Assembly: GCF_012863495.1 (NCBI RefSeq)
Contig: NZ_JAAVJL010000002.1
Location: 188,501-252,500, forward strand
DNA from: Pseudanabaena yagii GIHE-NHR1
Lineage (GTDB): Bacteria; Cyanobacteriota; Cyanobacteriia; Pseudanabaenales; Pseudanabaenaceae
Direction: 5' to 3'
DNA length: 64,000 nt
In this document: positions 17,143 through 25,490 of the stretch, piece after piece
Layout: every line of letters begins with the position of its first letter
Position numbering within the stretch: position 1 is the stretch's first letter
The notes under the pieces: generated by a model
Seen by the model: the letters and a program-made list of their open reading frames with translations, nothing else
What the model was told of the DNA's origin: nothing
Databases searched by the model: none
Program-made: the position numbers and the translations under genes

Positions 17143-18735
17143 ATGGCGAGAAATTATGCGGTAATTGTTGGAATTAATGACTACGATGAGATTTCGCCTC
17201 TGAAGTATGCCAAAAGCGATGCTGAGAGGATGCGTGATTTTTTCATGCAGGATTTGGGCGTTAGTCCTGATGACCTGTACTTTTTTACTGATGATTCGCC
17301 GCGCAATGTTCAGGGGCGCAAGACTCAGCCGACCTATGGCACGCTTAAGTCTTTTTTAGGCGATCGCTTTGAAAACTCATTTCTATCCGCAGGGGATACG
17401 CTGTGGTTTTACTTTAGTGGTCATGGGATGCCCTGTGAGGGTCGGGATTATCTGTTGCCTAGTGATGGTAATCCGCGAACAATGCCTGCTTTGGGGATTG
17501 CGATTAGCGATGTGACGGAACGCTTGCGGCGGAGTGGGGCGGATAATGTGGTGATGTTGATTGATGCTTGTCGCAGTGATGGCGCGAAGAATGCGGGTAT
17601 GGGCATCGGTGAGGAGAAGCAACAGGGTGTAATTACGTTCTTTTCTTGCAGTCCGTCGCAGGTTTCCTATGAGATTGATGAGATTGGGCAAGGGGCTTTT
17701 ACGAATGTGTTGTTGGAGGCATTGAGGATTCAGGGTGAGGGGAATTGTGCGACGGTGGAGAGGTTTGCTAATTATTTGAAGGCGCGTGTGCCGCTGTTGA
17801 CAAAAAGGTATAAGAATTATGTGCAGTCTCCCTATGTCAAGATTGAGCCTGAAACGAAGTTGCATTACATCCTATTGCCGAAGTTTGCGAATCTCTCGGA
17901 TATTGCTTTGCTTAGAGAAAATGCACTTGAGGCTGAAAATGAGGGAGATTATGATTTAGCTTTTCAGTTATGGTTGCGGGTAAATGTTGCGGCAGGTGGG
18001 ACGGATATTAAGGCTATTAAAGCTTTTCAGCGTTTGGCGAATAAGCAATCTGCTTCAAGTCCTCAGCCAAGGGACGCAGTTAGTTCTAGTGGTAGTAAAA
18101 CTCCTTCATCACCGCAAGTTTCACCCCCTGCGGTTCCTAAAGAATTTCAGAGAGAAGTTATTGGCAGAAAAACTCCGCCAGTGTCACCAGTGCCAGAGGT
18201 CAAGAAAAATTCTGTGGAATTGGTGAGTGCGAAGGGGATTGACTATCGCGAGTTAGAGAAATTGCTGAAGGCAAAGGAATGGCGCAAAGCGGATGAACTG
18301 ACGGCGAAACATATGCTGAAGGTGGCGAATCGAGAAAGTCAAGGTTATCTTGATGAGGCTTCAATTAATGCTTTTCCTTGCGAAGATTTGCGGACGATTG
18401 ACCAATTGTGGGTGCATTACAGCAGTAGCAAATTTGGTTTTAGCATTCAGAAAAAACTCTGGCTGGAGTGCGGAGGCGAGATTGGGAAATATGACTATGA
18501 GGTATGGAAAAAATTTGCAGCAAAAGTTGGTTGGTATCATCCACAAAAAGATGACTGGAGGACGTATACTGAATTTATGAATGACACTAAGAATGCCCAA
18601 AACGCTCTCCCATCAAGCCTCCCGACGCTTGTGAGGAAAAATGTATATAGTGGTGAGTTTGTTGTTTGGGGGTGGGAGTGGGGTGCATGCGTGTTCTCTT
18701 CTCTCACATCGAGACTTGTGAAGTGTAACCCATAA
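17143..18735 (+). CDS. Caspase-like protease fused to a GUN4 domain
   Basis: 530 residues from ATG 17143 (ggag 13-16 bases upstream). The open frame reaches back to 17095, but that part overlaps the upstream gene. Residues 1-240 are a caspase-like C14 domain with the His of FSGHG (His94) and Cys of LIDACRS (Cys143), so the dyad is intact. A helical stretch (about 250-300) resembles a degenerate TPR. A Ser/Pro-rich linker follows, then a GUN4 domain from about residue 367 with LLKAKEWRKADELT, FPCEDLRTIDQLWV and FGFSIQKKLW. GUN4 binds porphyrins and Mg-porphyrins and activates Mg-chelatase when free-standing. As a tail on a protease it is probably a sensor. It has no signal peptide. Confidence 0.92.
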   Translation: MARNYAVIVGINDYDEISPLKYAKSDAERMRDFFMQDLGVSPDDLYFFTDDSPRNVQGRKTQPTYGTLKSFLGDRFENSFLSAGDTLWFYFSGHGMPCEGRDYLLPSDGNPRTMPALGIAISDVTERLRRSGADNVVMLIDACRSDGAKNAGMGIGEEKQQGVITFFSCSPSQVSYEIDEIGQGAFTNVLLEALRIQGEGNCATVERFANYLKARVPLLTKRYKNYVQSPYVKIEPETKLHYILLPKFANLSDIALLRENALEAENEGDYDLAFQLWLRVNVAAGGTDIKAIKAFQRLANKQSASSPQPRDAVSSSGSKTPSSPQVSPPAVPKEFQREVIGRKTPPVSPVPEVKKNSVELVSAKGIDYRELEKLLKAKEWRKADELTAKHMLKVANRESQGYLDEASINAFPCEDLRTIDQLWVHYSSSKFGFSIQKKLWLECGGEIGKYDYEVWKKFAAKVGWYHPQKDDWRTYTEFMNDTKNAQNALPSSLPTLVRKNVYSGEFVVWGWEWGACVFSSLTSRLVKCNP

Positions 18736-18924
18736 GTCTTTTACACTTCTATTAAGATTTATAAACTGCCCTTTAGCTACGACATAATCAATATCCTAGA
18801 GATCCGTTACCTGTCACCAAACTCTTCTCCATTGCCACCGTCATTTTCCGAAAATTTCTGGCAAGCCACCTTGGGATCGTAACAATTTGCCATTACAAAT
18901 TTTTCCGATAATTAATAATTAAGT
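18736..18924. other. Intergenic stretch before the REP island
   Basis: No gene, RNA or repeat that I recognise is seen in this AT-rich stretch. Confidence 0.5.
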
Positions 18925-18995
18925 GTAGGGGTAGAGCATTTGCGCCACTATCTCGCAACACTCCACCACAATCTTCATTCGCAAATGCTCTACCC
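18925..18995. repeat. REP-like element 1 (type A)
   Basis: Arms gggtagagcatttgcg (18929-18944) and its exact complement (18980-18995), with a 35-base middle. Type A elements share this arm sequence, and the right or left outer end carries gtagg/cctac. Confidence 0.85.
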
Positions 18996-19097
18996 TCTTC
19001 GCTATAAACAACAATTTATCCCTGAGGTTGAGATATGGTCAGTAAATGTTAGATATTTTGGGCAGTTCGAGATTTTTGGTAAATGGCGAAGGTTAAG

Positions 19098-19166
19098 GGC
19101 AGAGCATTCCCGATTTAGGCGGATCTAAGAATTCATAAATGGTTGCGGGAATGCTCTGCCCCTACG
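19098..19166. repeat. REP-like element 2 (type B)
   Basis: Arms gggcagagcattcccg (19098-19113) and its complement (19147-19162), followed by ctac. It differs from type A mainly at gta/gca and at the inner ttgcg/tcccg end. Confidence 0.85.
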
Positions 19167-19249
19167 ACCTACAAACAAATATTTTCCGTTCCTTGTGTCT
19201 TACCAACAATCCTCAAACCGCAGGGATAGGCGATATGTAACAGCGAAGA

Positions 19250-19319
19250 GGGTAGAGCATTTGCGTACAGAGATTTCCGTGATAATTTATAAATATTGGC
19301 GCAAATGCTCTACCCCTAC
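19250..19319. repeat. REP-like element 3 (type A)
   Basis: Type A arms at 19250-19265 and 19300-19315. The middle shares gagattt and ggtaattt-like words with element 5. The shared sequence continues about 45 bases upstream through aaaccgcagggata, so elements 3 and 5 are copies of one unit of roughly 115 bp. Confidence 0.85.
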
Positions 19320-19346
19320 ATTTGGCATCTTTTCGGCATTTGATTT

Positions 19347-19826
19347 ATGTCTTACAACCCCGAAATTCATCATCGGCGTTCTATCCGTTTACAAGGATAT
19401 GACTATACAAACGCAGGAATCTATTTTGTAACCATCTGTTGCTATCAAAGACAGCATTTATTTGGAGAGATAGATAATGGAGAGATGAAAATAAATGCGA
19501 TCGGTCAAATTGTCTCTAACCTGTGGCAAAAAATTCCTCAGCACTTTCCGAATGTAGAACTTGATGGATTTATTCTGATGCCCGATCATCTACATGGAAT
19601 TATCATAATTTCCGAATCAAAGGAAAAATCCTCCTTAGCCAACATCATTCAAAACTTTAAATCTATTTCTTCTCGCAAAATCAACCGTATTAACAAAAGC
19701 TACGGCATATCAATTTGGCAACGCAACTATTACGAAAGGATTGTAAGGACTGAGCAGGAATTAAAAAACCTGCGTGAATACATTGAAAACAACCCAGCTA
19801 ATTGGACAGATCGCGATACCGAATAA
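19347..19826 (+). CDS. REP-associated tyrosine transposase (RAYT, TnpA_REP)
   Basis: 159 residues of the Y1 HUH superfamily. The HUH motif is in LMPDHLHGIIII (His81, His83). The catalytic tyrosine is Tyr128 or Tyr129 in WQRNYYERIVR, followed by the usual LREYIENNP tail. RAYTs are domesticated relatives of IS200/IS605 enzymes that cut and move REP/BIME hairpins in single-stranded form. The gene is flanked on both sides by three inverted-repeat elements each, matching the classical REPtron layout. The frame looks complete, so it may be active. Confidence 0.92.
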   Translation: MSYNPEIHHRRSIRLQGYDYTNAGIYFVTICCYQRQHLFGEIDNGEMKINAIGQIVSNLWQKIPQHFPNVELDGFILMPDHLHGIIIISESKEKSSLANIIQNFKSISSRKINRINKSYGISIWQRNYYERIVRTEQELKNLREYIENNPANWTDRDTE

Positions 19827-19850
19827 ATCGAAATAATTCCCATAATTGCC

Positions 19851-19920
19851 GTAGGGGCAGAGCATTCCCACAGAAATTTATGATTTTGCAAATGTGTCTA
19901 AATTGGGAATGCTCTGCCCT
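19851..19920. repeat. REP-like element 4 (type B)
   Basis: Begins gtaggggcagagcattccc at 19851 and ends with the complementary gggaatgctctgccc near 19919. It starts 25 bases after the RAYT stop. Confidence 0.85.
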
Positions 19921-20021
19921 AAACCTCCAACATACACCGAAAATCCCAAACCTCGTCCAAACCTTCAGCATTCACTCACAATCCCCAAACCGCAGGGATA
20001 ATTTATCGATAAATGCCCAAA

Positions 20022-20091
20022 GGGTAGAGCATTTGCGTATTGAGATTTCGGTGGTAATTTGCGGACATTGCCGCAAATGCTCTACCCCTAC
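20022..20091. repeat. REP-like element 5 (type A)
   Basis: Type A arms at 20022-20037 and 20072-20087, followed by ctac. It is the partner copy of element 3, including the upstream aaaccgcagggata word at about 19987. Confidence 0.85.
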
Positions 20092-20116
20092 GGCGATTGA
20101 TTTCATAGTTCTCTCA

Positions 20117-20183
20117 GGGGCAGAGTATTCCTGTCACAATCTAGAAATTCTGCGATCGCCTCAAATTGGGAATGCTCTGCCCT
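20117..20183. repeat. REP-like element 6 (type B, diverged)
   Basis: The left arm begins ggggcagagtattcc and the right arm is gggaatgctctgccc, with two mismatches. It is the most decayed copy, and its middle contains a HIP1 octamer. Confidence 0.75.
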
Positions 20184-20254
20184 AAGACTCCAAAATTTAC
20201 TTCCCTAATGGGCTTTAAGAGAGTGTTTGATACGCAAACCCTAACTGACATGAC

Positions 20255-21517
20255 TTACTGAATCTGTTTTAAAGCATCTTCAGAGCCAACCACAGAAATT
20301 GCGGGAGTCGTAAAATATTTTTGCGCCACATTTTGGACATCAGCCTCGGTTACTGCCTCGATCGCTTCGACAAATTTGCGATCGAATTCTAAGCCTAAGC
20401 CCATCACCTCGTACCAGCCGTATACTTGAGCAATTTGGCTATTAGTTTGCTTGCCGAGAGCATATTGTCCGAGTAACTTACTCTTGCAAGTGCTTAGTTC
20501 TTCAGTAGTAAGCGGAGTATGGGCTAAGCGTTCGCATTCATGGCGCAAACCTGCTAGAGCTGTACCTGTATTGTGAGAGGCAGTTCCCATATAGGCGACA
20601 AATTGCGAGGTTTCTAAACGGGTGGGATAAAATGCGGAAACTTCGTAGGCAAGTCCACGCTTTTCGCGCAATTCCACAAAGAGACGACTCGATAAACCAT
20701 TACCTAAATAGGTGGAAATAATTTTGATAGCGGCATAGTCGGGGGAATGTACCGATGGTGCGGGATAGCCGATCATTACGATCGCCTGTTGGGTGTCCTG
20801 TTGATGGGTGACTAATAGGGGCTGAAAATTGGGGTTAGGGGTAGTAATTACAGTGGATTGGGGGGATTGCCAGTCACCAAAGGCTTCTTCGACAAGGGCG
20901 ATCGCCTGTGCAGAGGAAATCTTACCAGCAATACTCACTACCATTTGATCGGGGCACAGATGCTGGTGGTGAAAGTCAACTAAATCTTCACGGGTAATGG
21001 CACTGACACTCGCCTCAGTACCTAAACTTGAAAACCCATAGGGATGATCGCCATACATCAAATGTTGCAAGCGATCGTAGGCAATTGTAAAGGGGCGCTC
21101 CTGCTGCGATCGGATTGATTGAATCGTCAAGCGCCTTTCAAGATCAAGTTCACTGCTGGGAAAACTTGGCGATCGCAAAATTTCCGAGCCTAAGAGCAAC
21201 ATGTCATGAAAATCTGAAGTAATGGTTTTCAATGACAGTACAAAATAATCGCTGGAAGCCTCAGTACCTAACGAAGCCCCGATAGATTCGACTTGCTCCG
21301 CAATTTCTAAGGAAGAATAGCGCTCTGTCCCGCGTGTCAGTAGTGAGGATGCTAAATGGGTAAGTCCAGATTTTGCTGGAGTTTCCACACGCTCACCACC
21401 TGCAAAAAAGCAACGCGCTGCAATAATGTCGGCAGTCGGATTTTCGGTGACTAAGACGACAATGCCATTAGATAGCACCAAGCGATCGCTAATTCGTTGT
21501 GAGACTGCTAGTGACAA
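20255..21517 (-). CDS. M16 family peptidase, non-catalytic-type subunit
   Basis: 420 residues with the two-lobed M16 (insulinase/MPP) fold. At the position of the zinc motif HxxEH it has SGLTHLASSLLTRG, lacking the Glu and second His, so it should not bind zinc. It keeps the SSRLFVELREKRGLAYEV segment with the conserved Arg/Tyr pair that contacts substrate. This is the alpha-subunit-like member of a bacterial MPP-type heterodimer. TTG 21517 is the likely start because gggagag lies 5-11 bases upstream. The catalytic partner gene is directly upstream on the same strand, with a hairpin between them. Confidence 0.92.
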   Translation of the reverse strand: MSLAVSQRISDRLVLSNGIVVLVTENPTADIIAARCFFAGGERVETPAKSGLTHLASSLLTRGTERYSSLEIAEQVESIGASLGTEASSDYFVLSLKTITSDFHDMLLLGSEILRSPSFPSSELDLERRLTIQSIRSQQERPFTIAYDRLQHLMYGDHPYGFSSLGTEASVSAITREDLVDFHHQHLCPDQMVVSIAGKISSAQAIALVEEAFGDWQSPQSTVITTPNPNFQPLLVTHQQDTQQAIVMIGYPAPSVHSPDYAAIKIISTYLGNGLSSRLFVELREKRGLAYEVSAFYPTRLETSQFVAYMGTASHNTGTALAGLRHECERLAHTPLTTEELSTCKSKLLGQYALGKQTNSQIAQVYGWYEVMGLGLEFDRKFVEAIEAVTEADVQNVAQKYFTTPAISVVGSEDALKQIQ

Positions 21518-21528
21518 AGTTCTCTCCC

Positions 21529-21569
21529 ATAATATTAAAAGCGCTGCTTTGCAGCGCTTTTAATATTAT
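21529..21569 (-). terminator. Hairpin between the two M16 genes
   Basis: 18-bp perfect arms (21529-21546 with 21552-21569), spacer ctttg. It fills the 58-base gap between two co-directional partner genes, so it may be an attenuating or RNA-stabilising hairpin rather than a full stop. Its inner end is within 12 bases of the next start codon. Confidence 0.6.
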
Positions 21570-21575
21570 CGATCA

Positions 21576-22892
21576 TTAAGCAGGAACGGCACAGGTAACG
21601 ATGTAATTTTCGAGGGAGAGATATTTTTTGACTAGATTTTGCAAATCCGATGGCTGTACCTTGCGAATGATGTCACAGTAGGCATTTGACCAATCCCTGC
21701 ATAGCTCCTCGCAACCTAACAAGCTGTGATATCCCAAAAAATTAGCTAACTGACTTGGTGACTCCAACGCAAAGACAAATTGATTGCAGAGCGATCGCTT
21801 GGCTTTATTAAGTTCTGCCTCAGAGATCGGATGATTTTGTAAATCTTGCACCTGCTGGATAATTTTATGCTCCACCAATTCCAAATTTTCCGCATCCAGA
21901 TATGCCGAAATTGTAAATAGTGCCGCCTCTTGTTGTAGAGCAAAGCTACCCGCAATGTCCTGCACCAAATCTGACTCCTCAAGCAATTCCCGCACTAAAC
22001 GCGCCGATCTCCCCTCGGTCAAAATCATCGTCACCAACTCAAGCTGAATGGCATCCTCTAAATTGGCAACACTTGCGCCCATCCATGCCATATTCAGGCG
22101 GCTATGCTGCACCATCGGCAAGCTAATTGTGTCACGGCGCATAGTTGGTGTTGGCAAATTTTGAACAGGATTAGCATCATTAGAGATGTTTCTCAAAATA
22201 TTTTTAGGAATATTGCGCGAAAAAGTATTCTGAGTAAAAGCTGAGTCTACAATTTTGATTACTTCCTCACGAGTTACGGCTCCCGAGATCGCCACAGTCA
22301 TATTTTCAGGACGATAGTAGGTCTGATGATATTCCCGCATTTGATTAGCCGTGATCCCAGAAACTACTGCTTCAGATCCCAAGACCGAACGGCTATAAAC
22401 GTGATCACCATAGGCAGTTTCCATGAGGTGCTGATAGGTAATCCAGTCGGGATCATCCATTGCTTGGCGCAATTCCTCAAGTACAACTAAACGCTCTTGC
22501 TCCAACTCCTGCTCATCGATCTTTGCCTCTAGCAACATTTGCGAGAGATAGGGCAAGGCGATCGCTAAACGATTAGCTGCCACCGTGAAGTTGTAATGGG
22601 CATAGTCGAGACTTGTCGCTGCGTTAGAAGTACCACCTTCAGACTCAATTACTAGATCAAATTCGCCCGCCGCGATCGCCTCAGTCCCCTTAAAAATCAT
22701 ATGCTCTAGGAAATGTGCCATCCCTAGACAGCTTGCGGGATCACTTGTTGCCCCTGCCTTTACCCACACATCAACGCTCACAACTGCGGATGCTGGCATC
22801 TCCTGATGCACGAGGGTAACTCCATTTCCCAATCTTAGAAAAGTCGCTTGAGACGATACTTTTGCTGCTAGGCGATCGCAGGTAATTGGCAC
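21576..22892 (-). CDS. M16 family zinc protease, catalytic subunit
   Basis: 438 residues. The zinc site HFLEHMIFKG (inverted HxxEH) and a downstream Glu region in LEQERLVVLEELRQ are intact, so this is the active member of the pair. The C-terminal lobe has the degenerate second repeat of the fold. Related bacterial and mitochondrial proteins cleave targeting or signal peptides and small peptides. It starts with GTG at 22892 and is followed on the same strand by the non-catalytic partner. Confidence 0.93.
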   Translation of the reverse strand: MPITCDRLAAKVSSQATFLRLGNGVTLVHQEMPASAVVSVDVWVKAGATSDPASCLGMAHFLEHMIFKGTEAIAAGEFDLVIESEGGTSNAATSLDYAHYNFTVAANRLAIALPYLSQMLLEAKIDEQELEQERLVVLEELRQAMDDPDWITYQHLMETAYGDHVYSRSVLGSEAVVSGITANQMREYHQTYYRPENMTVAISGAVTREEVIKIVDSAFTQNTFSRNIPKNILRNISNDANPVQNLPTPTMRRDTISLPMVQHSRLNMAWMGASVANLEDAIQLELVTMILTEGRSARLVRELLEESDLVQDIAGSFALQQEAALFTISAYLDAENLELVEHKIIQQVQDLQNHPISEAELNKAKRSLCNQFVFALESPSQLANFLGYHSLLGCEELCRDWSNAYCDIIRKVQPSDLQNLVKKYLSLENYIVTCAVPA

Positions 22893-23090
22893 AGTGATTA
22901 ATTATTAAAAAATTCTTATGATTTCATTATGAAGCGTATCGATAAGTACATGGTATTCAATGCTACATAATTTCTTAAATAAAAATATCTAGCATTTTGC
23001 ACCACAGCTTTTAATTATCGTCTTTAGGTGAAAAACTTGAGGATACACAAGCCAAAATGACGATATACACAATCTCCAACTTAATGAATT

Positions 23091-23567
23091 ATGAGTAAAG
23101 AGATATCTTTACCTACTCCTGAGACAGATATGCGTTTAGTGGCGATCGCCATATTGCAATACCAAGATAAATTCTTAATGCAATTACGCGATGACATTCC
23201 TACCATCGTCCACCCTGGGGTTTGGACAATGTTTGGTGGACATCTAGAAGCAGGGGAAAATCCAGATCTAGGAATTTGCCGTGAACTACAGGAGGAAATT
23301 GGGTATATTCCCAAGCAGATTAGCTTTTTCCGAAGCTATTTAGGAGATCAGGTGCAACGTTACGTTTTTTACGGTGTTTTGGATGTAGGACTAGATCAGC
23401 TTGAACTCAATGAAGGCTGGGATATGGACTTTCTGTCGGCAGCAGAGATTGCTGGTGGTTCGCATTATTCACAACGAGCTTTACAAGAGCGTCCCCTTGC
23501 CCCCAGTCATCAACAGATCATGCTAGATTTTCTATCATCTTCAGAGAGCCGTATTAATATGTTGTAA
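23091..23567 (+). CDS. Nudix hydrolase
   Basis: 158 residues. The Nudix box G-x5-E-x7-REUxEExGU is complete at residues 50-72 (GHLEAGENPDLG, then RELQEEIGY). The enzyme should split a nucleoside diphosphate linked to another group, with Mg bound by the REUxEE helix. Substrate specificity cannot be read. The stop is close to the following gene: the HD-like gene's ATG is 44 bases downstream, so they are probably co-transcribed. Confidence 0.93.
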   Translation: MSKEISLPTPETDMRLVAIAILQYQDKFLMQLRDDIPTIVHPGVWTMFGGHLEAGENPDLGICRELQEEIGYIPKQISFFRSYLGDQVQRYVFYGVLDVGLDQLELNEGWDMDFLSAAEIAGGSHYSQRALQERPLAPSHQQIMLDFLSSSESRINML

Positions 23568-23611
23568 TGTGTGTGGTGCTTCGTGAAAGTTTTAAATGCG
23601 GAGAGGATTGG

Positions 23612-24970
23612 ATGAGTATTGCAACGGATAAACAAAAATGCCTAGATTGCTTGGCAGAAGCAATCGCCGACCTGCAAGGTCAAGTTGACAAAGAGCAATT
23701 GACTAAAATCTCCAATTTGATCATTCAGACAATGACTGGTCCATGGCGATCGTTTCATACACCTAATCACATTTTTGAGGTAGGTGCTGGGGGAGATGCG
23801 ATCGAAGTAATATCGGCATTATTTCACGATCTGGTTTATGTACAGGTCGATCAAGGCATCAGTGTTAATATCAGTCGTTATATTGCTCCCTACATCAAAG
23901 AAGATCGCGAGCAATTAGTAATCCTTGAGCCACCTGAACTCCAAGAAGATGCAGTTTTTCAAATGGTACTCATGCTATTTGGATTTAGTCATGGTCAGGC
24001 TTTACTCCCAATGTCTGGACAAAATGAGTTTCTCAGTGCACTCATTGCAGGAAAAGCTCTAGAAAACATTCTTCCTCTTCGCAGATTGACAGAGATTGCA
24101 GCTTGTATCGAAGCCACAATTCCATTCCGACCTCAACCAGCTTCAGGCTTAACTTCCTCTGATTTGCTTTTTGGACGATTAGTTAACGCGAATGAAGTAT
24201 TTCAGTTGGGATGGGATGACGATGAAATTGCTGAAATCGTCAAACGTGCCGTGCGTCTGTCAAATCGAGATGTCGAGAACTTTGCCAGTCCTAATTCCTC
24301 GCATTTTCTCAACAATACTTGGAACCTAATTCCCGAAACCAATCACGATCTAAAAAATGTCAATTCCTATACGGTACATGGCTATCGAGTTTCCATGCAG
24401 AAAATGGAAGGATTTATGAACTTCCTTTCTCCTGAAATCGTGTTTCGCCGCTATCGCAATGAACCTGATGAGAAATCGTATTACAAGCTCCTTGCCCAAA
24501 CTAAGCAAAATCTGGAAGTCTCTCGGCTGTACCTAGGCACGAAATTAACCTCGATCGCCATCTTAGAAGCCCTATCATTTCGGATTGGCGATGATATTCC
24601 CCTCTCAACAATGATGGGAGAGTTACCCCGCGAAGATAAGCCCGTGATTGGTTTAGAACAATTTCTGCCAGAGATTTCTGACCCCTATCTTCCTTCAACT
24701 CCCATCGAAGCAGAAGTGTTAGGACTATTGGAAAAAGGACGAACTGTTGATTCTAGCTACGATATCAAAAATTCCCCTGTTACTACTTTCATGGTCAAAG
24801 CGATCGGTTTTGCGGAAATGCAGCGCATGTTAGGACTTTCTAAGGAATTTTTTAAAGGTAACTTGACCCATGAGCAATTAATTGCCAATTGTGATAACTA
24901 TGTGATCGAATCGATCAAGAATGCGGTAGTTCAGTTGTTTGACTCGCGTAAAGCTGCCCTTTCTCAATAG
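23612..24970 (+). CDS. Protein with an HD-like N-terminal region, function unknown
   Basis: 452 residues from ATG 23612, supported by ggagagg 5 bases upstream; the frame is open back to 23567. Residues about 40-80 contain FHTPNHIF and ISALFHDLVY, which look like the H...HD pattern of HD-superfamily metal phosphohydrolases. Further His or Asp ligands, perhaps in FGFSHGQ, are less clear. The remainder is largely helical and I do not recognise it. Its position behind a Nudix gene might suggest nucleotide clean-up, but this is only inference. Confidence 0.7.
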   Translation: MSIATDKQKCLDCLAEAIADLQGQVDKEQLTKISNLIIQTMTGPWRSFHTPNHIFEVGAGGDAIEVISALFHDLVYVQVDQGISVNISRYIAPYIKEDREQLVILEPPELQEDAVFQMVLMLFGFSHGQALLPMSGQNEFLSALIAGKALENILPLRRLTEIAACIEATIPFRPQPASGLTSSDLLFGRLVNANEVFQLGWDDDEIAEIVKRAVRLSNRDVENFASPNSSHFLNNTWNLIPETNHDLKNVNSYTVHGYRVSMQKMEGFMNFLSPEIVFRRYRNEPDEKSYYKLLAQTKQNLEVSRLYLGTKLTSIAILEALSFRIGDDIPLSTMMGELPREDKPVIGLEQFLPEISDPYLPSTPIEAEVLGLLEKGRTVDSSYDIKNSPVTTFMVKAIGFAEMQRMLGLSKEFFKGNLTHEQLIANCDNYVIESIKNAVVQLFDSRKAALSQ

Positions 24971-24978
24971 CGAATTCA

Positions 24979-25407
24979 TCAACAGACAGGTGAATGTTCA
25001 ATAAAGGCATAGTCAGTGACGACTTTGCCTTTAATTATATGCTCTTGCAATACTCGTTCTAATACCTCTGGAGTTGCAGAGTGATACCAAACACCATCGG
25101 GATAAACTAATAAAATGGGACCGCGATCGCATACTCGCAGACAATTAGCTTTAGTCCGAAAGATTTTTGTTTCTAGGTCAAGCTCTTTAAGACGACGTTT
25201 AAGATAGTCCCATGCTTGCAAACTTAATTCTTTTTGGCAGCAGATGGGTTTAGTTTGGTCTGCACAGAGAAATAAATGCTTTTCGATTTGAGGAATTGCT
25301 AAATTAGCCGCACGGATCGCGAGTTGCTGTTTGATAACCTCTAAATCTGTAATTACTTCTTCTGGATTAATATCTACATTCATGATTTCAGGCTCGCATT
25401 TACACAC
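24979..25407 (-). CDS. Thioredoxin-like [2Fe-2S] ferredoxin
   Basis: About 134-142 residues. The ligand pattern is [12 protein letters not shown] then [17 protein letters not shown], i.e. C-x7-C..C-x3-C, as in thioredoxin-like (Shethna-type) [2Fe-2S] ferredoxins and the NuoE C-terminal fold. [10 protein letters not shown] is also typical of this family. It probably transfers electrons in the cytoplasm, with unknown partners. Either GTG 25407 or ATG 25383 may be the start; neither has a strong ribosome-binding site. It is convergent with the HD-like gene with only 8 bases between the stops. Confidence 0.85.
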   Translation of the reverse strand: MCKCEPEIMNVDINPEEVITDLEVIKQQLAIRAANLAIPQIEKHLFLCADQTKPICCQKELSLQAWDYLKRRLKELDLETKIFRTKANCLRVCDRGPILLVYPDGVWYHSATPEVLERVLQEHIIKGKVVTDYAFIEHSPVC

Positions 25408-25431
25408 AATACTTGCAACAATTCTCTAACC

Positions 25432-25470
25432 AATGAAGATAGTCTGTGCTTTGCACAGACTATCTTCATT
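25432..25470. terminator. Hairpin upstream of the ferredoxin gene
   Basis: 17-bp perfect arms (25432-25448 with 25454-25470), spacer ctttg. It lies between the 3' end of the thioredoxin-like gene and the 5' end of the ferredoxin gene, so it fits a terminator for the former. Confidence 0.65.
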
Positions 25471-25490
25471 ATTTGCATTAACGCAAATTC

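Noticed and set aside
17383-17865. Minus-strand frame of 160 codons opposite the caspase domain
   Set aside because: Its composition (His, Arg, Ile, Thr) is typical of an antisense shadow of a coding gene; no recognisable motif.
18925-20183. CRISPR-like array of regularly repeated sequence
   Set aside because: The units are inverted repeats of two types with unequal spacing and unrelated gaps, no cas genes are present, and a RAYT gene lies in the centre. REP elements explain them better.
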